Of a stretch of DNA of 64,000 bases, positions 53,784 through 64,000 are shown one piece after another. The notes beneath the pieces are model-generated. The model saw only the letters and a list, made by a program, of their open reading frames with translations, did no database searches and was not told the origin of the DNA. The position numbers and the translations under genes were made by a program. The first letter of the stretch is position 1, and each line of letters starts with the position of its first letter. This stretch comes from Aspergillus flavus (lineage: Eukaryota > Ascomycota > Eurotiomycetes > Eurotiales > Aspergillaceae): contig NC_092408.1 in assembly GCF_009017415.1 (NCBI RefSeq), forward strand, positions 868,001-932,000, written 5' to 3'.

Positions 53784-54806
53784 TTACAACTTCTCAAACG
53801 TAGGCTTCCTCTTCTGAATCCCCGACAACAACGCCGCGCTGACATCCTTCGTCTGCAACGCAGCACTGTTCCACACACTCGTATACCGAAGACCTAAACA
53901 TCAAGTCAGCACACCTCGCAAACCCTACCCAACCTTCAACCAGCACCAACAAACAAGGGAGAACCAAGAACAAGAGAAAGAAAAAAGAAAACCTACCATC
54001 CTCCACACTCCGATCCCGACTCCAATTCAAAATATCCTTCGTGCCCAACACAGCAACCGGACTCTTACTAGCAATCAACCCAGCAATCTCCAACGCCCCC
54101 TTGAGAACCTCCTCCTTGCCCCCAAACACCTGACTAACAAACCCAACCCGCAGCGCCTCCTCGGCCCCAAACACCCTCGCGCTCAAGGCCACCTCCTTCA
54201 CCCACCCGAAATTCCCCACCACCTTCGGCAACCGACTCAGCGTCCCAATATCCGCTGCAAGACCAATATCCACCTCCTTCACGGCGAACTTGGTATCAGC
54301 GGCACAGAGCCGGACATCCGCCGCCGTGGCGATGTCCACGGCCAGACCGAGGGAGAAGCCATGCATGGCCACGATAACGGGCTTCTCGCAGCGCTCGATG
54401 GCCGAAATGCAATCTTGGAAGGAGGTGATGTGGCGGCGCAGATGGAAGGCTTTGCGGGCGGGGTCGCTTTGACTGTCGTCGGAGGAGAGGAGGCCCTGGC
54501 TGGCGGCTTTGACGTCCAATCCGGCGGTGAAGGCTTTGGGGCCGGCACCGGAGAGGATGATGGCTCTGACGGTTGGGGAGTGTGAGAGGTGGGTGAAGAT
54601 TGTGTGGAGTTCGAGCCACATTCTTTTTTGGTTCTTGTTAGCTTTGGGGTGTTTATGGGGTTGGGGTTGGGGTAGGTAGGGGGTGTGGTAGATTACGCTT
54701 CAAAGAAGGAGTTCATTTTGTCGGCACGGTTGATTTCGACGTGCGCAACATATTCTTGGGGGTAGGTTATGTTGAAGTATTTGGGGGTTAGGGTTGGGGT
54801 CGTCAT
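53784..54806 (-). CDS. Delta3,5-delta2,4-dienoyl-CoA isomerase (enoyl-CoA hydratase family, three exons)
   Basis: Exons 54806-54697, 54622-53997 and 53893-53784 with introns of 74 and 103 bp encode 281 residues. The crotonase fold is complete: FTAGLD and HGFSLGLAVDIATAADVR build the oxyanion hole. KEVDIGLAADIGTLSRLPK carries the Glu and Asp that define dienoyl-CoA isomerases rather than plain hydratases. The enzyme would shift 3,5-dienoyl-CoA to 2,4-dienoyl-CoA during beta-oxidation of unsaturated fatty acids with odd-numbered double bonds. The C-terminus EKL is only a weak match to a peroxisomal PTS1 signal and no mitochondrial presequence is evident, so location is open. The last exon encodes the final 36 residues. 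Confidence 0.9.
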
Positions 54807-55684
54807 TTTGGATTGCTGGTCTGGGTGTTGTTGGTGATATCGAAGGTAGGGATGGTAGATTGTTGATTACTGGACTGTACAATGAAGTGTTATGAATTAG
54901 AGTGGTATGTATAGTATCAATATACTGATATGTACAACAATGCGATTATTTACAGGGGAGAATTGGAGGACGTGGAATGAATATGAATCTGACCCGATCT
55001 GATCTGATAACCGTCGGTTGAACTTCACGTGCCTCGGTTCGCGGAAATGATCAAGGTTTCGAGGCATATCCATGGATCGGGCCTTTCCTCCGACTATTAC
55101 TAAATTGGGTAGAAGAGATATAAGTTCTCGTGGGGTAGGTCATGCTTAATATGTCAATGTCAATATTGTACATGTATGTATACTATGTGTGGATGTTGTC
55201 GACTCTTATGGTGCTGAACTGAGAGGGGAAAGGCACATGATGTCATCTGATAGCATAATCATTTGAACGGCTTGGCATTTACGTGGCTGAGTCAGCTGTC
55301 TATACTTCGCTTGAAAAGGCAACTTCTGTTACTAAGGTAATGATGTTGTTTGTTACGTTGGTAGAATTTTATTGGAAGTGAAGTCCAATTAAAGAATTGA
55401 TTAAGGCATTGAGCTAATAAAGTACAAAGAGGTAGAATTAAGAAATGCCAGCAAATCCATCATCCACCGCCATCACCCGCCAGTGTCAAAAGAAATGAAA
55501 ACGAATCAACATCTTCAACTTCAACGACTGAGGTCGGAAAGATTTTTTTTTTTTTTTTCTTTTTCTTTTTCTTGGGGGGGTTGTCGATTAAAACGAAAGT
55601 CGAAAGAAAAAATATCACTGTTGGCAATGTTCAAACTGCTCAACTCCCATGCAAGGTCGTAACTCGTCTCATCTCGTGGCTCGT
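54807..55684. other. Intergenic region
   Basis: No gene seen. A polypyrimidine-like run (T17 followed by CTTTTTC units and a G7 run) at 55540-55580 lies just downstream of the heat-shock gene's stop. It may belong to its 3' untranslated region. Confidence 0.45.
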
Positions 55685-56185
55685 TTACTCGATGGTGATC
55701 TTCTTGCCAGTGTAAGCAGCAGCCTTGGGCACGACCAAGGAGAGGATGCCGTTCTTAAGGCTGGCCTTGACGTTCTCCTGGTCGACGCGAGATGGGAAAG
55801 TAAAGGTGCGGTGGAATTCGCCCACGGAGCGCTCGCTGACCCAGAAGCGAGGCTTGTTGTTCTCCTTCTTGACCACTTCCTTGCTCTCACCCTCTGTCTC
55901 CTTGGTTTCGCCGGCTTCAGGGGAGTGGTATTCGCGCTCGGAGCGGCCCTTGATCACAAGAGTCTGAGGGTCGGAGAATTGAATGTCGATGTCCTTCTGA
56001 GAGATGCCAGGGAGTTCACCGTCGAAGTGGTAGGCATCGTCGGTCTCGCGGACGTCGAAGCGAGGAGCGAAGGAGCGCACGCTGGACACCTGACCACGGC
56101 TCTGGCGGTGGGTGTCGTAGTCGTCCAGAAGACGGAAGAGAGGGGAGAAGTCTCCAGCGGTAGGCATGGTTCTGAAGAGAGACAT
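55685..56185 (-). CDS. Small heat-shock protein (Hsp20/alpha-crystallin family)
   Basis: A single exon of 166 residues from the ATG at 56185 (MSLFRTMPTAGDFSPLF). The alpha-crystallin domain starts at SFAPRFDVRETDDAYHF. It shows the ELPGISQKDIDIQF strand block, an acidic insert (ETKETEGESKEVVKK) and ends with LKNGILSLVVPK, the conserved GxLxxxxP-type motif. A short ITIE tail follows. Members form large oligomers that hold unfolding proteins for Hsp70/Hsp104. It resembles the fungal Hsp30 class. The promoter carries heat-shock elements (see separate entries), so strong heat induction is expected. Confidence 0.95.
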   Translation of the reverse strand: MSLFRTMPTAGDFSPLFRLLDDYDTHRQSRGQVSSVRSFAPRFDVRETDDAYHFDGELPGISQKDIDIQFSDPQTLVIKGRSEREYHSPEAGETKETEGESKEVVKKENNKPRFWVSERSVGEFHRTFTFPSRVDQENVKASLKNGILSLVVPKAAAYTGKKITIE

Positions 56186-56368
56186 TTTGGCTGTGTGTTG
56201 AGGTAGGTTGTTTAAGAGAGTAAACAGAGGCAAGTTTGTTTTGATAGAAGTAGTAGTGGAAAGAGGTATTTGGTCTGTAGTCGATTGCTGTTGTGTTCTT
56301 GTGTTTGATTGTTGTTGTTCTGATGAAGAGAAGTGCAACTGGACGAGGTCTTGTGCCCCCTTATATCT

Positions 56369-56377
56369 CCTGTCAGC
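56369..56377 (-). promoter_or_regulatory. TATA element of the Hsp20 gene
   Basis: The minus strand reads GATATAAG about 190 bases upstream of the start codon, just downstream of a heat-shock element. It implies a long 5' leader. Confidence 0.5.
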
Positions 56378-56391
56378 CATGTTCCAGAAAC

Positions 56392-56399
56392 TGCGATTC
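56392..56399. promoter_or_regulatory. Heat-shock element 1
   Basis: TTCCAGAA is a perfect nTTCnnGAAn pair, about 20 bases upstream of the TATA element. The next unit (TGC) is a one-mismatch TTC. Confidence 0.55.
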
Positions 56400-56462
56400 A
56401 CAACAGCTGACGTGCTGGTGGCATCACTTCAGGATGACCCTGGATGGTGCCTGAGGCGTCGA

Positions 56463-56470
56463 GAACTTTC
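56463..56470. promoter_or_regulatory. Heat-shock element 2
   Basis: GAACTTTC is a perfect nGAAnnTTCn pair about 70 bases farther upstream. Additional isolated GAA units follow at about 56568-56588. Confidence 0.4.
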
Positions 56471-57167
56471 GAGCTTCCACTCGACGCCTCTGGTTGGTGC
56501 GGGAGCTTTCTGGGCGTTTCGACGGATCACGTGATGGCGATCACCGTTGGTGGGAGTCTCCATCCGGCTAGAACGTGGAACCTTGGAATGGCTCGTACCT
56601 TCAATCATACGACGTCTGCAGTGCGACTCAATTTGATTGGCTGTTAGACCTCCAGATCAACTTGGATATCTAGAAGATACTGTACACCTTTTCGCACTCC
56701 TCATAAGGTTCTGGACACTTCGAAAGGGCTCAAAACAAGGAAGGGTCAGCGCTATAGAAGAAACTTCTATACATGAACTCCAGCTCCATACGAGCATCAA
56801 GCAAGTAACAACCAAGAAAATTGGTAGGGCTCGAAGCTCCTCTACCTCTCTCTTGATGCCAATCCTAGACAATGCGACAGGAAACACAGGACCCATCTTT
56901 GCCACTTCCCAGGACCAAAACTTCCTTGGGTATCAACCCTGTTGAATAAGTCGAGTCATCAACCGATTACATGGCGAATATACGTGGCATCTCTTGATTC
57001 CAACATATGGTGGAGTTCTCTTTCGGTCGTTGGTGGTAGTCGCAGAACGGTCGCGATGTCGTTGTACAATGCTTCGGGTCCTCCTCATCCCCTGCAAGTG
57101 TAACAACGAAAGGATAGCGTCGGTGAGGATGCGATAGGATGGAAATATATCGAAACATCCAGGATAT

Positions 57168-57500
57168 TCATTCGTCAGATTCCGACTCCTCAGGCTGCAT
57201 GACCTTTTCATCGAGTTCCTACGTGATGTCGTCAGTAGAGTAACACAACCAAGTCGTCTTCTGAGGCATACCCTTCCCAACCGGATCTTCAGGTTCTGCA
57301 GTTGGCTTTCCTTGATAACCAGGTGGCGGTCATCGTCCAGGTCCTCCACAATGTAGTCGTGTCTTTCTTCGTCATACTTCAAAATAATGGCTTTCACGGA
57401 CGGATCGCATTCGATCAGGACTCCTGTTGGAGGCGCATGTTAGCTCGATCGCAAGAGATGGTAGGAGCAACGTGCACATGCCTCGAACAGCACGGGGCAT
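57168..57500 (-). CDS. tfb5: TFIIH subunit Tfb5 (three exons, first intron GC-AG)
   Basis: Exons 57500-57482 (19 bases), 57423-57272 and 57218-57168 encode 73 residues. The product starts MPRAVRGVLIECDPSVKAII, continues KYDEERHDYIVEDLDDDRHL and ends in an acidic EESESDE. This is the Tfb5/GTF2H5 (TTDA) family, usually 67-75 residues. It stabilises TFIIH and binds Tfb2 in transcription and nucleotide-excision repair. Intron 1 (57424-57481, 58 bp) has a GC donor (GCATGT) with a good CTAAC branch site and CAG acceptor; no GT donor restores the protein. Intron 2 (57219-57271, 53 bp) is GT-AG. The gene is too fragmented to appear as a long open frame. Confidence 0.92.
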
Positions 57501-58121
57501 TTTGATAAATTGTAGAGCGGTTGAGATTTCTAACTGGTAATGTGGACGCGTGAATATGTAGCAAGTCGCGAAAGCGATGAGATGGTCGTGATGATTGCAG
57601 AGAAAATCTGCGGAACATTGTCGACTTACCGCCAAGACACCCTCAGGCACCAAGGCAGAAATACTATGATTTGGACCTCATCCCATTTGGCTTAACCATT
57701 CTGTAAAGGCATATACTCCCAGCGGGACACGAGTTTATGATAATGTATTACTGTTTTCGGGTGTAAATATGCTATGAATGCATAAAGTCTCGGTTTTCGT
57801 GTCGGCATTATCGGTTTTCTGCCGTTTTGATCCTGGCACCTGCGAATACAGCGGGCCAGCGTGTGGGGAGATATATATCTTCGAGCAGCCATTACTGCTA
57901 AATGGAAGGTCACCAGCCGCTACATCACAGAGCCTTATATCTGGACATTGAGTCATGTATAATAGATAGTATATGACTAATAAGTATATCTTTTAAGAAA
58001 ACACCCTTTTATCTTCTTCATTGCCCCAACAAACCTATGTTGAAGACTCAACTCTGTCGAACGTCTCTATGATTGCCAAGCAGCTTGATATACGTAAGCT
58101 AATGACGACTTTTCAACAATT
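57501..58121. other. Intergenic region
   Basis: Shared upstream region of tfb5 (minus) and the tRNA gene (plus). Short frames at 57692-57956 have no similarity. Confidence 0.4.
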
Positions 58122-58195
58122 GGCCGGATGGTGTAGTTGGTTATCACGTATCGTTAACACCGATAAGGTCCTGGGATCGAGCCCCAGTCTGGTCA
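58122..58195 (+). tRNA. tRNA-Val (anticodon AAC)
   Basis: These 74 bases fold as a cloverleaf. The acceptor stem is GGCCGGA/TCTGGTC (with two G-T pairs) and the discriminator is A. The D arm is GTG..CAC. The anticodon stem TATCG/CGATA has loop TTAACAC (anticodon AAC at the expected position), and the T stem is CTGGG/CCCAG. There is no intron. The T loop reads ATCGAGC, with A where most tRNAs have T54. Runs of five T begin right after the gene (58200-58204 and again at 58206-58210) as pol III terminators. Internal A and B boxes are present. Confidence 0.93.
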
Positions 58196-58590
58196 TTGCT
58201 TTTTGCTTTTTCTACTTGTCATCTGCTGTTCCCTGGATTCCATGATCCATCTCTGATTCCTTGGAACCAGTCAATCCCCTTTCTCTTTTATTTTTCCTCT
58301 CCTTGTTTATTCCATGTTACAGTAACCGGCTCCACTCATTCTCTTGGCACCTGTCAACCCCCGGTCTTGATCATTGAATCATTGATTATCTTATCTCCGG
58401 CCCTGATTATAAATGCTTATCCGGCGCCATCCAGTCATGGGTATTTATGTAAGTGTGCATATTTCCCCAGAGTAGCACGTTTGAATCCTCTAGTTGCACG
58501 TCATCCCCATTGGCCGTGAAATGTGCCCAAACGAGGGGAAATTTGATACCCTTTCCCTAACAACCTTCCAGTCCCCCAGCGACGTACATC

Positions 58591-60524
58591 ATGGTTGCAG
58601 TACAGCATACGGAGGAATTCCCCTCGGAGGCAACGCCTCTCCTCAATAACTCGCCCGCCGAGTCAGACGAGAGCAATGTTCCTATTTCATTTGGTAGGGG
58701 ATTCACAATTGTCTCCGCAATGGGACTCCTCCTCTTTACGCAAGGTATTCTTGACTTCGCATGTAACTGTCCTGGTGCTGCACCGCAAATGACTGAACCC
58801 GTACTTAGCTACCAACATGTCCATGATGACAACGGCACAGTCGGATATTGCAGCGGATCTCGATGCGTTTTCAGAAACAACATGGTTTACTTCAGCTTAT
58901 CTAGTATGTTTAAGCTCATCGTGATGGCCTATGCAATGTCTTCGAGCTAACCCGCTTTTGTCGGTAGATTGCAATGTCTAGTGTCACTCCGCTCGCGGGT
59001 CGACTTTCTCAAATATTTACTCCCCGTGTATACGTTCTCTTCTCTTGCGTGCTTCTATCGATAGGCCTTTTCATCACCGCGGCAGCTCGAAATCTAGCCG
59101 TCTTCCTTTTGGGGCGGGCACTTACCGGGTGTGGCGGCGGCGGTATCATGGTTACAACGATAATCCTTACCCTTGACCTGACTAGCAAAAAGCGGAGAGG
59201 GTTATACATTGGGCTGATCAATGTTGGAATGACGACCGGTGTCTCAACCGGTGCGGTGCTGGCCGGGTTACTAACGCCAGCTTTTGGATGGGTACGTTGC
59301 TCTAGTACTACCCCCAAGGACACCCACTAAAAGATTTACTAGCGCATTATCTTCTGGGTTCAAGCGCCACTTTGCTTCATTGTGGGCCCGATTCAGTACT
59401 TTGCTATCCCTTCAAGTTCAACGAACGATGAGCCCCTCTGGGGTCGTGCCTTGGTACGGAAACTGGCCAAAGTTGACTATGGCGGAGCCTTAGCTTTGGT
59501 AAGGACACATCGGCGGGCCAACGTGGCGGTTTTCACTGACTCTTCATAGAGTATCTCCGTGTTTCTGCTGCTCTTTAGCCTTGCGTCACCAGAGATTCAA
59601 CTTGTACCGTTGATCTTGTCTCTCGCCCCCTTCGCCGTGTTCTTGTTGATTGAATCCCGATTCACGTCGGAGCCCATAATCCCGGTAGAAGTGCTTGGTA
59701 TGCGAAGTGTTGTTTTGACCTGTCTCTCAGGCCTTGCTTCAATGATGGCCCGCTGGTCGGTTCTCTTTTTCACACCCGTGTACGCAATGGTCGTCCGAAA
59801 CTGGTCCCCGGCCTCTGCTGGCCTGATCCTAGTACCGACAAATGCTGGATTCGGACTCGGGGGTCTCCTCGTAGGCTGGTTGCATATTCGTAAAACCGGC
59901 AGTTACTATATGTGAGCGCTATCGATCCATGTCCGGCCACTACAAGCCCAGCTGACATCTACCAACACAAATAGCTCGAATATCATCGTATTCTTGTCGT
60001 TTGCACTGGCAAACCTCGTCCTCGCAATTCTCTCAACACCTTCCTCACCTACTATTGCCTACCTGGCCGTGACATTCTTTAACGGTCTCGCGGCCGGCGC
60101 TTTGATGAACTACAGCTTATCTCATCTACTGCATCTCACACGACCAGACGTACATTATGTCGTGAGCGCCCTGATTGCTATGTCGAGAGGCTTTGCAGGA
60201 AGCTTTGGCTCTGCCATTGGCGGAGGATTCTTCCAACGCGAGCTGAAAACGAGCTTAGAGACCAGCTTCGCAGCCCATGGTCTACCAGAACAGGATGAAC
60301 TGATCCGCAAGCTGCTCGGTAGCCCGGCCATGGTAAAGAGTTTAACTGGGATTAAAAGGTTAGTCGCGATACAGAGCTATGAACAAGCGGTTAAAACACT
60401 ACTGCTAGGTAGCTGTGTTTTGGCCCTGGTAGCAACGGTCGCCCAAGCGGGCACCGGCTGGAGGCCTGACCGGGGTGATGGAAGAGTACGGGATGATCTG
60501 GAGAATATTGTAGAGAGGGAGTAA
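58591..60524 (+). CDS. Major facilitator superfamily transporter (six exons)
   Basis: Exons 58591-58744, 58809-58903, 58968-59291, 59343-59498, 59550-59911 and 59975-60524 are separated by five GT-AG introns of 51-64 bp, giving 546 residues. The N-terminus is hydrophilic with a dileucine-like ATPLLNN. TM1 follows near residue 37. TTWFTSAYLI and SSVTPLAGRLSQIF correspond to TM2 and the start of the MFS loop motif, and GRALTGCGGGGIM to TM4. About 12-14 helices are predicted by eye, with a cytoplasmic C-terminal tail rich in charged residues. The plan resembles proton-coupled drug/amino-acid exporters (DHA2 or Vba-like). It is followed on the same strand by the MpaB-like gene, so export of a metabolite is plausible. 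Confidence 0.88.
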
Positions 60525-61166
60525 AACCACCTTTTTTCTTTTCGAAAATTGTATATATCTCCATAAATATGCTTTTCGTTGGGTGGGTTATGTCTCGAGA
60601 ATGGTTGAGCCGCCATTCCCATAGGAAAGACGCTACCCTTTTGTACAGTGGCGGAACCCACCCAGATGTGAACAAACTAGTCATACTCAAAGTATATAAC
60701 TATAGCTATGAATGATGTGATCATAGAAAGTGCGGAGCAGGTAGCTAAGGCCAATACAAAGATATTTCAAGCTAACCACCTACTTGACACGCACAAAGGT
60801 CGAGTTGATATGTCATGACCACTTCCACTCCCCGAATGAGTAGGCTGGAGTTGATCGTGATGCCACATGCCTGCGTAGCATGTACTCGAAGAAGAGTATT
60901 ACTCGGTTATTGTCTTGGAATAGATTCTATGAAGGTAGAGTAGATGGCCATCTGCATGGATTACATTATCTCGGCGAACCATATCCGCAAAATCTGATTA
61001 TCACAGTCTCAACATCAATCTCGGCTCAACGGTTTTTTGTTCCCCCCAGGATTTCATATGAAAGGAAATATACCTTGGATGATAAATAAAGCCCTACAAT
61101 AAGTAGGTGTTAAGCACCCGGTAACCCATAACTTAGAATCCTGATTCTTTCAAACCCATCGAGAGC
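60525..61166. other. Intergenic region
   Basis: No gene seen. It is the terminator of the MFS gene and promoter of the MpaB-like gene. Confidence 0.45.
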
Positions 61167-62523
61167 ATGCTCTCGATTACCAACATGGCCAATCTCAGTA
61201 TAACACCCGAACGCCTTCTAATTGCGGCGGCAGTATTACTACCATACCTACTTCTTGTCAAGCGTCTTCGCTTCCAACGTGCCCGTAAAATCGAGGCGAA
61301 GTTCAACGGACGTCCTCTGTCCAGCATGACCGTGAAAGAAGCCCACGAGATCTTCCGCGAACTGCGAGAACTAGAGTTCCCGTACACTCTCCACAGCGCT
61401 ATGAAGCTATCACTACTGAAAGTGAGTTTTCATATACGAAGCTGTATTGGAATAAAAGCTAATGAAAGGTTAAGACAGGATCCATTCCTACAATGACCAA
61501 ATTATTCGTCGCCACTCGCCAGCTCAACGAAAAGAATGCGTCCAAACGGGCCGCAGATACCGAAGTGGTCCTTAACGAGGTTCATGATAGAGAGCCCGGT
61601 TCCGAGTCCCATCTATTAGGAATTGCACGGATGAATTACCTGCATGCTCGGTATCGCAAGGCGGGCAAAATCCTGGACGAAGATATGCTGCATACCCTTG
61701 GCTCTGCTGTTGTCGATATTGTCAGGGGTGTCGATAGAAATGAATGGCGTCGGTTGACGGATGTTGAAAGATGTGCTATCGGTGTGTTCCATAGGGCGCT
61801 GGGAGATGCGATGGAAATCCCCTTCACATTCCTTCCTTCTCATGAGACTGGTTGGAAGGACGGGATACACTTCGCCCAGGAACTCTATGACTGGACGATG
61901 GCATATGAGAAGGTCGCAGCTCAACCGACGGATTCGACGAGGTATATTGGTCGGAGACTGATGGAATTGGCCAAATGTAATATGCCCGCGCCATTGAAGC
62001 CACTGATCGAAAGCGTAGTCGTCACCAAATTAGAAGAGCACAGCAGAATAAGTATGGGGTAAGTTTTCTGAGCCTTATATCTTCGTTACAGCCAGTTTCT
62101 AACCTCAGGTGCAGATTTGAAAAGCCAGGTATACTTGTCTCGATATTTGCAAAGAGTGTTCTGGTAGTGCGAAAGTTCATACTGCGTTATCTCAGCTTGC
62201 CGAGACCGGATTCCAAAGCTGTGCATGTGTTAAACGATTCCCCCGACCCGTCCACGGGACTGTATACCTGGAATCTCTGGATCGAACATCCGTGGTATAT
62301 CAAACCTACGGTTAAGCACAGATGGGGACCGAAAGCTCTCTTAGTACGGCTCTTTGGAAATGGGGCTATTCCTTCACAAACGGACGAGTACAAGGAGTCG
62401 GGGTACGACTTGCGTACTATAGGTCCTGCAGCGCAGGAGAAAAGGGGACGGGATGAGATGGAGGCTATCTTTCAGAGCCTAAAGGGAACAAATTATGCTG
62501 CTGGATGTCCTTTCCATGCATGA
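61167..62523 (+). CDS. MpaB-like ER-bound oxygenase (three exons)
   Basis: Exons 61167-61421, 61475-62058 and 62115-62523 (or from 62109, two in-frame acceptors six bases apart) encode about 415-417 residues. A hydrophobic anchor (ERLLIAAAVLLPYLLLV, residues 13-30) precedes the soluble domain. The core has the HLLGIARMNYLHARYRKAGKI block and DMLHTLGSAVVDI, with EWRRLTDVERCAIG and the C-terminal LYTWNLWIEHPWYI stretch. This matches the MpaB/MpaB' family (DUF2236-related, probable heme-dependent). In mycophenolic acid synthesis MpaB cleaves a prenyl side chain oxidatively at the ER face. The C-terminal CPFHA is typical. The actual substrate here is unknown. Confidence 0.85.
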
Positions 62524-62929
62524 AATAGATAGTGTATAAGGCAGTTGCCTCTTACGGAATAGAAATAGTACTACATCATTCGCTGCATTTGGTGCATTAA
62601 GCTAAGTTATCAGCTATTGAAAGCTCATAAAATGATTTTCAGCCATGATTAACGCGTCTAATTGGAGTGGGAGAGTAGATAAATGGTTACAAGTAACGGA
62701 AAAGAGCCACAAAAGGGGATAATTAAGAGAGCAGGACCCATTCGTTGCGTACTCTCTTGACCCGCACAATGTTGTTGGTGAGGGTGTCCCAACAAAAGAC
62801 TATCGTAGTATATTATTTCCCTGATAAATAGTGGCAGCCTTGGAAGCTAGCGGTTTCTCTCTAATGACTTTCTAGCATCGGTGGTCCCTTCTGGCGAGCA
62901 GTTTTTCTAGCGCTAGAACTATTAACAAA
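62524..62929. other. Intergenic region
   Basis: Short spacer between co-oriented genes; nothing else recognised. Confidence 0.5.
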
Positions 62930-63794
62930 ATGGCTATACTCGATAACTGGAAAATCATTATACTGTGCATTCTAGTAGCTGCATACAAAAACCTACCTTT
63001 CGTGTGGTTTGTGCGTAACAGCCCATAGAGCACTAATGCGATACACCCTAACATCCTAGCAGATTCGTTTCCTTCGAGCTCTAATCACACGACTTTTGAT
63101 AACCCCAATCACACACAAGGATCTCAGTCCAGAATGCCTATTTCTTCCAGCAATCCACCGCACACGATCCCCTCTCACAGAATGTGACTACAACATCCAC
63201 AAGTCTAACTCGACCTACTTCACCGATCTTGACGTCTCCCGCGGCAACCTGAGTCTCCTCCTATTCAGCCAACGCCTGTCATTCCGCCCTACCCCAACCA
63301 CCGCAGTCATGATCCTGAGCGGAGTGCAAATCGTCTTCCGCAGAGAGATTAAGCCCTACCAAGCGTACGAAGTCTGGTCCCGGGTCCTCAGCTGGGACGA
63401 GAAATGGATCTACATTGTGTCGCATTTCGTTAAGAGAGGCGCGTTTCCCCATCGCAGGTTTCTGCTGCAGCCGAATACACCCGGAGATCGTACCCGGCCG
63501 AAGGTTGGTAGTGATCAGTCGCCCGAGAAACAGGTGTTTGCGTCCGCTGTGTCCCGGTATGTTTTTAAGCAGGGCCGGAAGACTTTCCCGCCGGAGCAGA
63601 TGCTGGTCGAATGTGGTCTCCTGCCTTCTAAGGATATAGATAAGGGACTGGCTATGTGGAGCGCAATTGAGGAGCGGAGGAAGCGGGATCTGGAAGCTGC
63701 ACAGTTGAAGGTTGGGTGGGATGCCGTGCATAATACTTTTGATGGGGATGCTACTAAAGTGCTCGGTCGGTATACTGATCTCTTGTGGCGATGA
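62930..63794 (+). CDS. Hotdog thioesterase-like protein (THEM6-like, two exons)
   Basis: Exon 1 (62930-63010) encodes a 27-residue hydrophobic anchor (MAILDNWKIIILCILVAAYK). A 49-bp intron (GTGCGT, CTAAC, CTAG) joins it to exon 2 (63060-63794), giving 271 residues. The join yields LPFVWFQIRFLRALI, as in intact relatives. The hotdog domain begins TECDYNIHKSNSTYFTDLD, the signature of the THEM6/4HBT_2 thioesterase-like family, where the Asp after Cys/Asn is the usual catalytic residue. MILSGVQIVFRREIKPY and RYVFKQGRKTFPPEQML follow. Such proteins hydrolyse acyl-CoA or related thioesters, but fungal members are uncharacterised. It lies 400 bases downstream of the MpaB-like gene, on the same strand. 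Confidence 0.85.
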
Positions 63795-64000
63795 GCAGGG
63801 TACTGGCTAGGGCTACATGACGCTCGTAGCGAGTTATTAAGCCCGTATAGGCTAGAGATAAATCGGTGAGAAATAGGAACATAGAGAGAGTTCTGGTAGC
63901 CCTTAGACAACAATTTGCCATCAGATTCAAGCCAGTGGAGATCCTGTTGGGTCGAGTGGAGATATTCTCATCAAAGTTAGGGTACCGGCGAGATCTGCCC

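Noticed and set aside
54655..54800. Telomere-like GGGGTTGGGG and GGGTTAGGGTT strings
   Set aside because: They lie in intron 1 and in the first codons (Thr-Pro-Thr-Leu-Thr-Pro) of the dienoyl-CoA isomerase gene, with no regular TTAGGG array.
1..64000. CRISPR arrays, prophage or bacterial insertion sequences
   Set aside because: No regularly spaced repeats or bacterial operon structure; introns and 5S/tRNA types are fungal.

Overview
The window reads as nuclear DNA of a filamentous ascomycete, most likely a eurotialean (Aspergillus/Penicillium type). Genes are broken by short introns (mostly 47-74 bp) with GT..CTAAC/CTGAC..AG signals. There are two dispersed 5S rRNA genes of the Aspergillus type, an intronless mitochondrial ketol-acid reductoisomerase, and typical Pezizomycotina families (DUF3176, LysM protein, secreted intradiol dioxygenase, MpaB-like oxygenase, C6 regulator). 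I built the exon models by hand from splice signals and frame continuity; none was checked against transcripts.

Layout. 1-8.6 kb: two convergent genes for large membrane proteins of unknown function, the second a DUF3176 protein. 8.6-13.2 kb: a decayed area with a Tc1-like transposase relic, a long hairpin, a 5S gene, an SDR fragment and a broken surface-protein gene. 13.4-22.6 kb: a GT8 glycosyltransferase, a truncated secreted-protein fragment, two spliced short-chain dehydrogenases and a C6 transcription factor with a GC-AG intron. 22.6-27.2 kb: an orphan cytochrome b5 domain, a secreted intradiol dioxygenase and a LysM protein. 27.8-42.8 kb: mostly broken genes (PD40 beta-propeller protein, Gly/Ala-rich secreted protein, CocE/NonD hydrolase, regulator fragment, MACPF-like protein) around an intact RING protein and a second 5S gene.

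43.8-63.8 kb is compact and largely intact: a secreted GH31 glycosidase, ILV5, a three-domain isochorismatase/AlkB/GST-like fusion, rhamnogalacturonan acetylesterase, dienoyl-CoA isomerase, a small heat-shock protein with heat-shock elements, the tiny TFIIH subunit TFB5 (73 aa in three exons, first intron GC-AG), a tRNA-Val(AAC), and three co-oriented genes (MFS transporter, MpaB-like ER oxygenase, hotdog thioesterase-like protein) that could form a small metabolic group.

The clearest large-scale signal is the contrast between the eroded left two thirds (at least nine disrupted or fragmentary genes) and the intact right third. The most interesting single gene is the isochorismatase-AlkB-GST fusion at 49.5-52.0 kb, in which both recognisable catalytic centres look complete.
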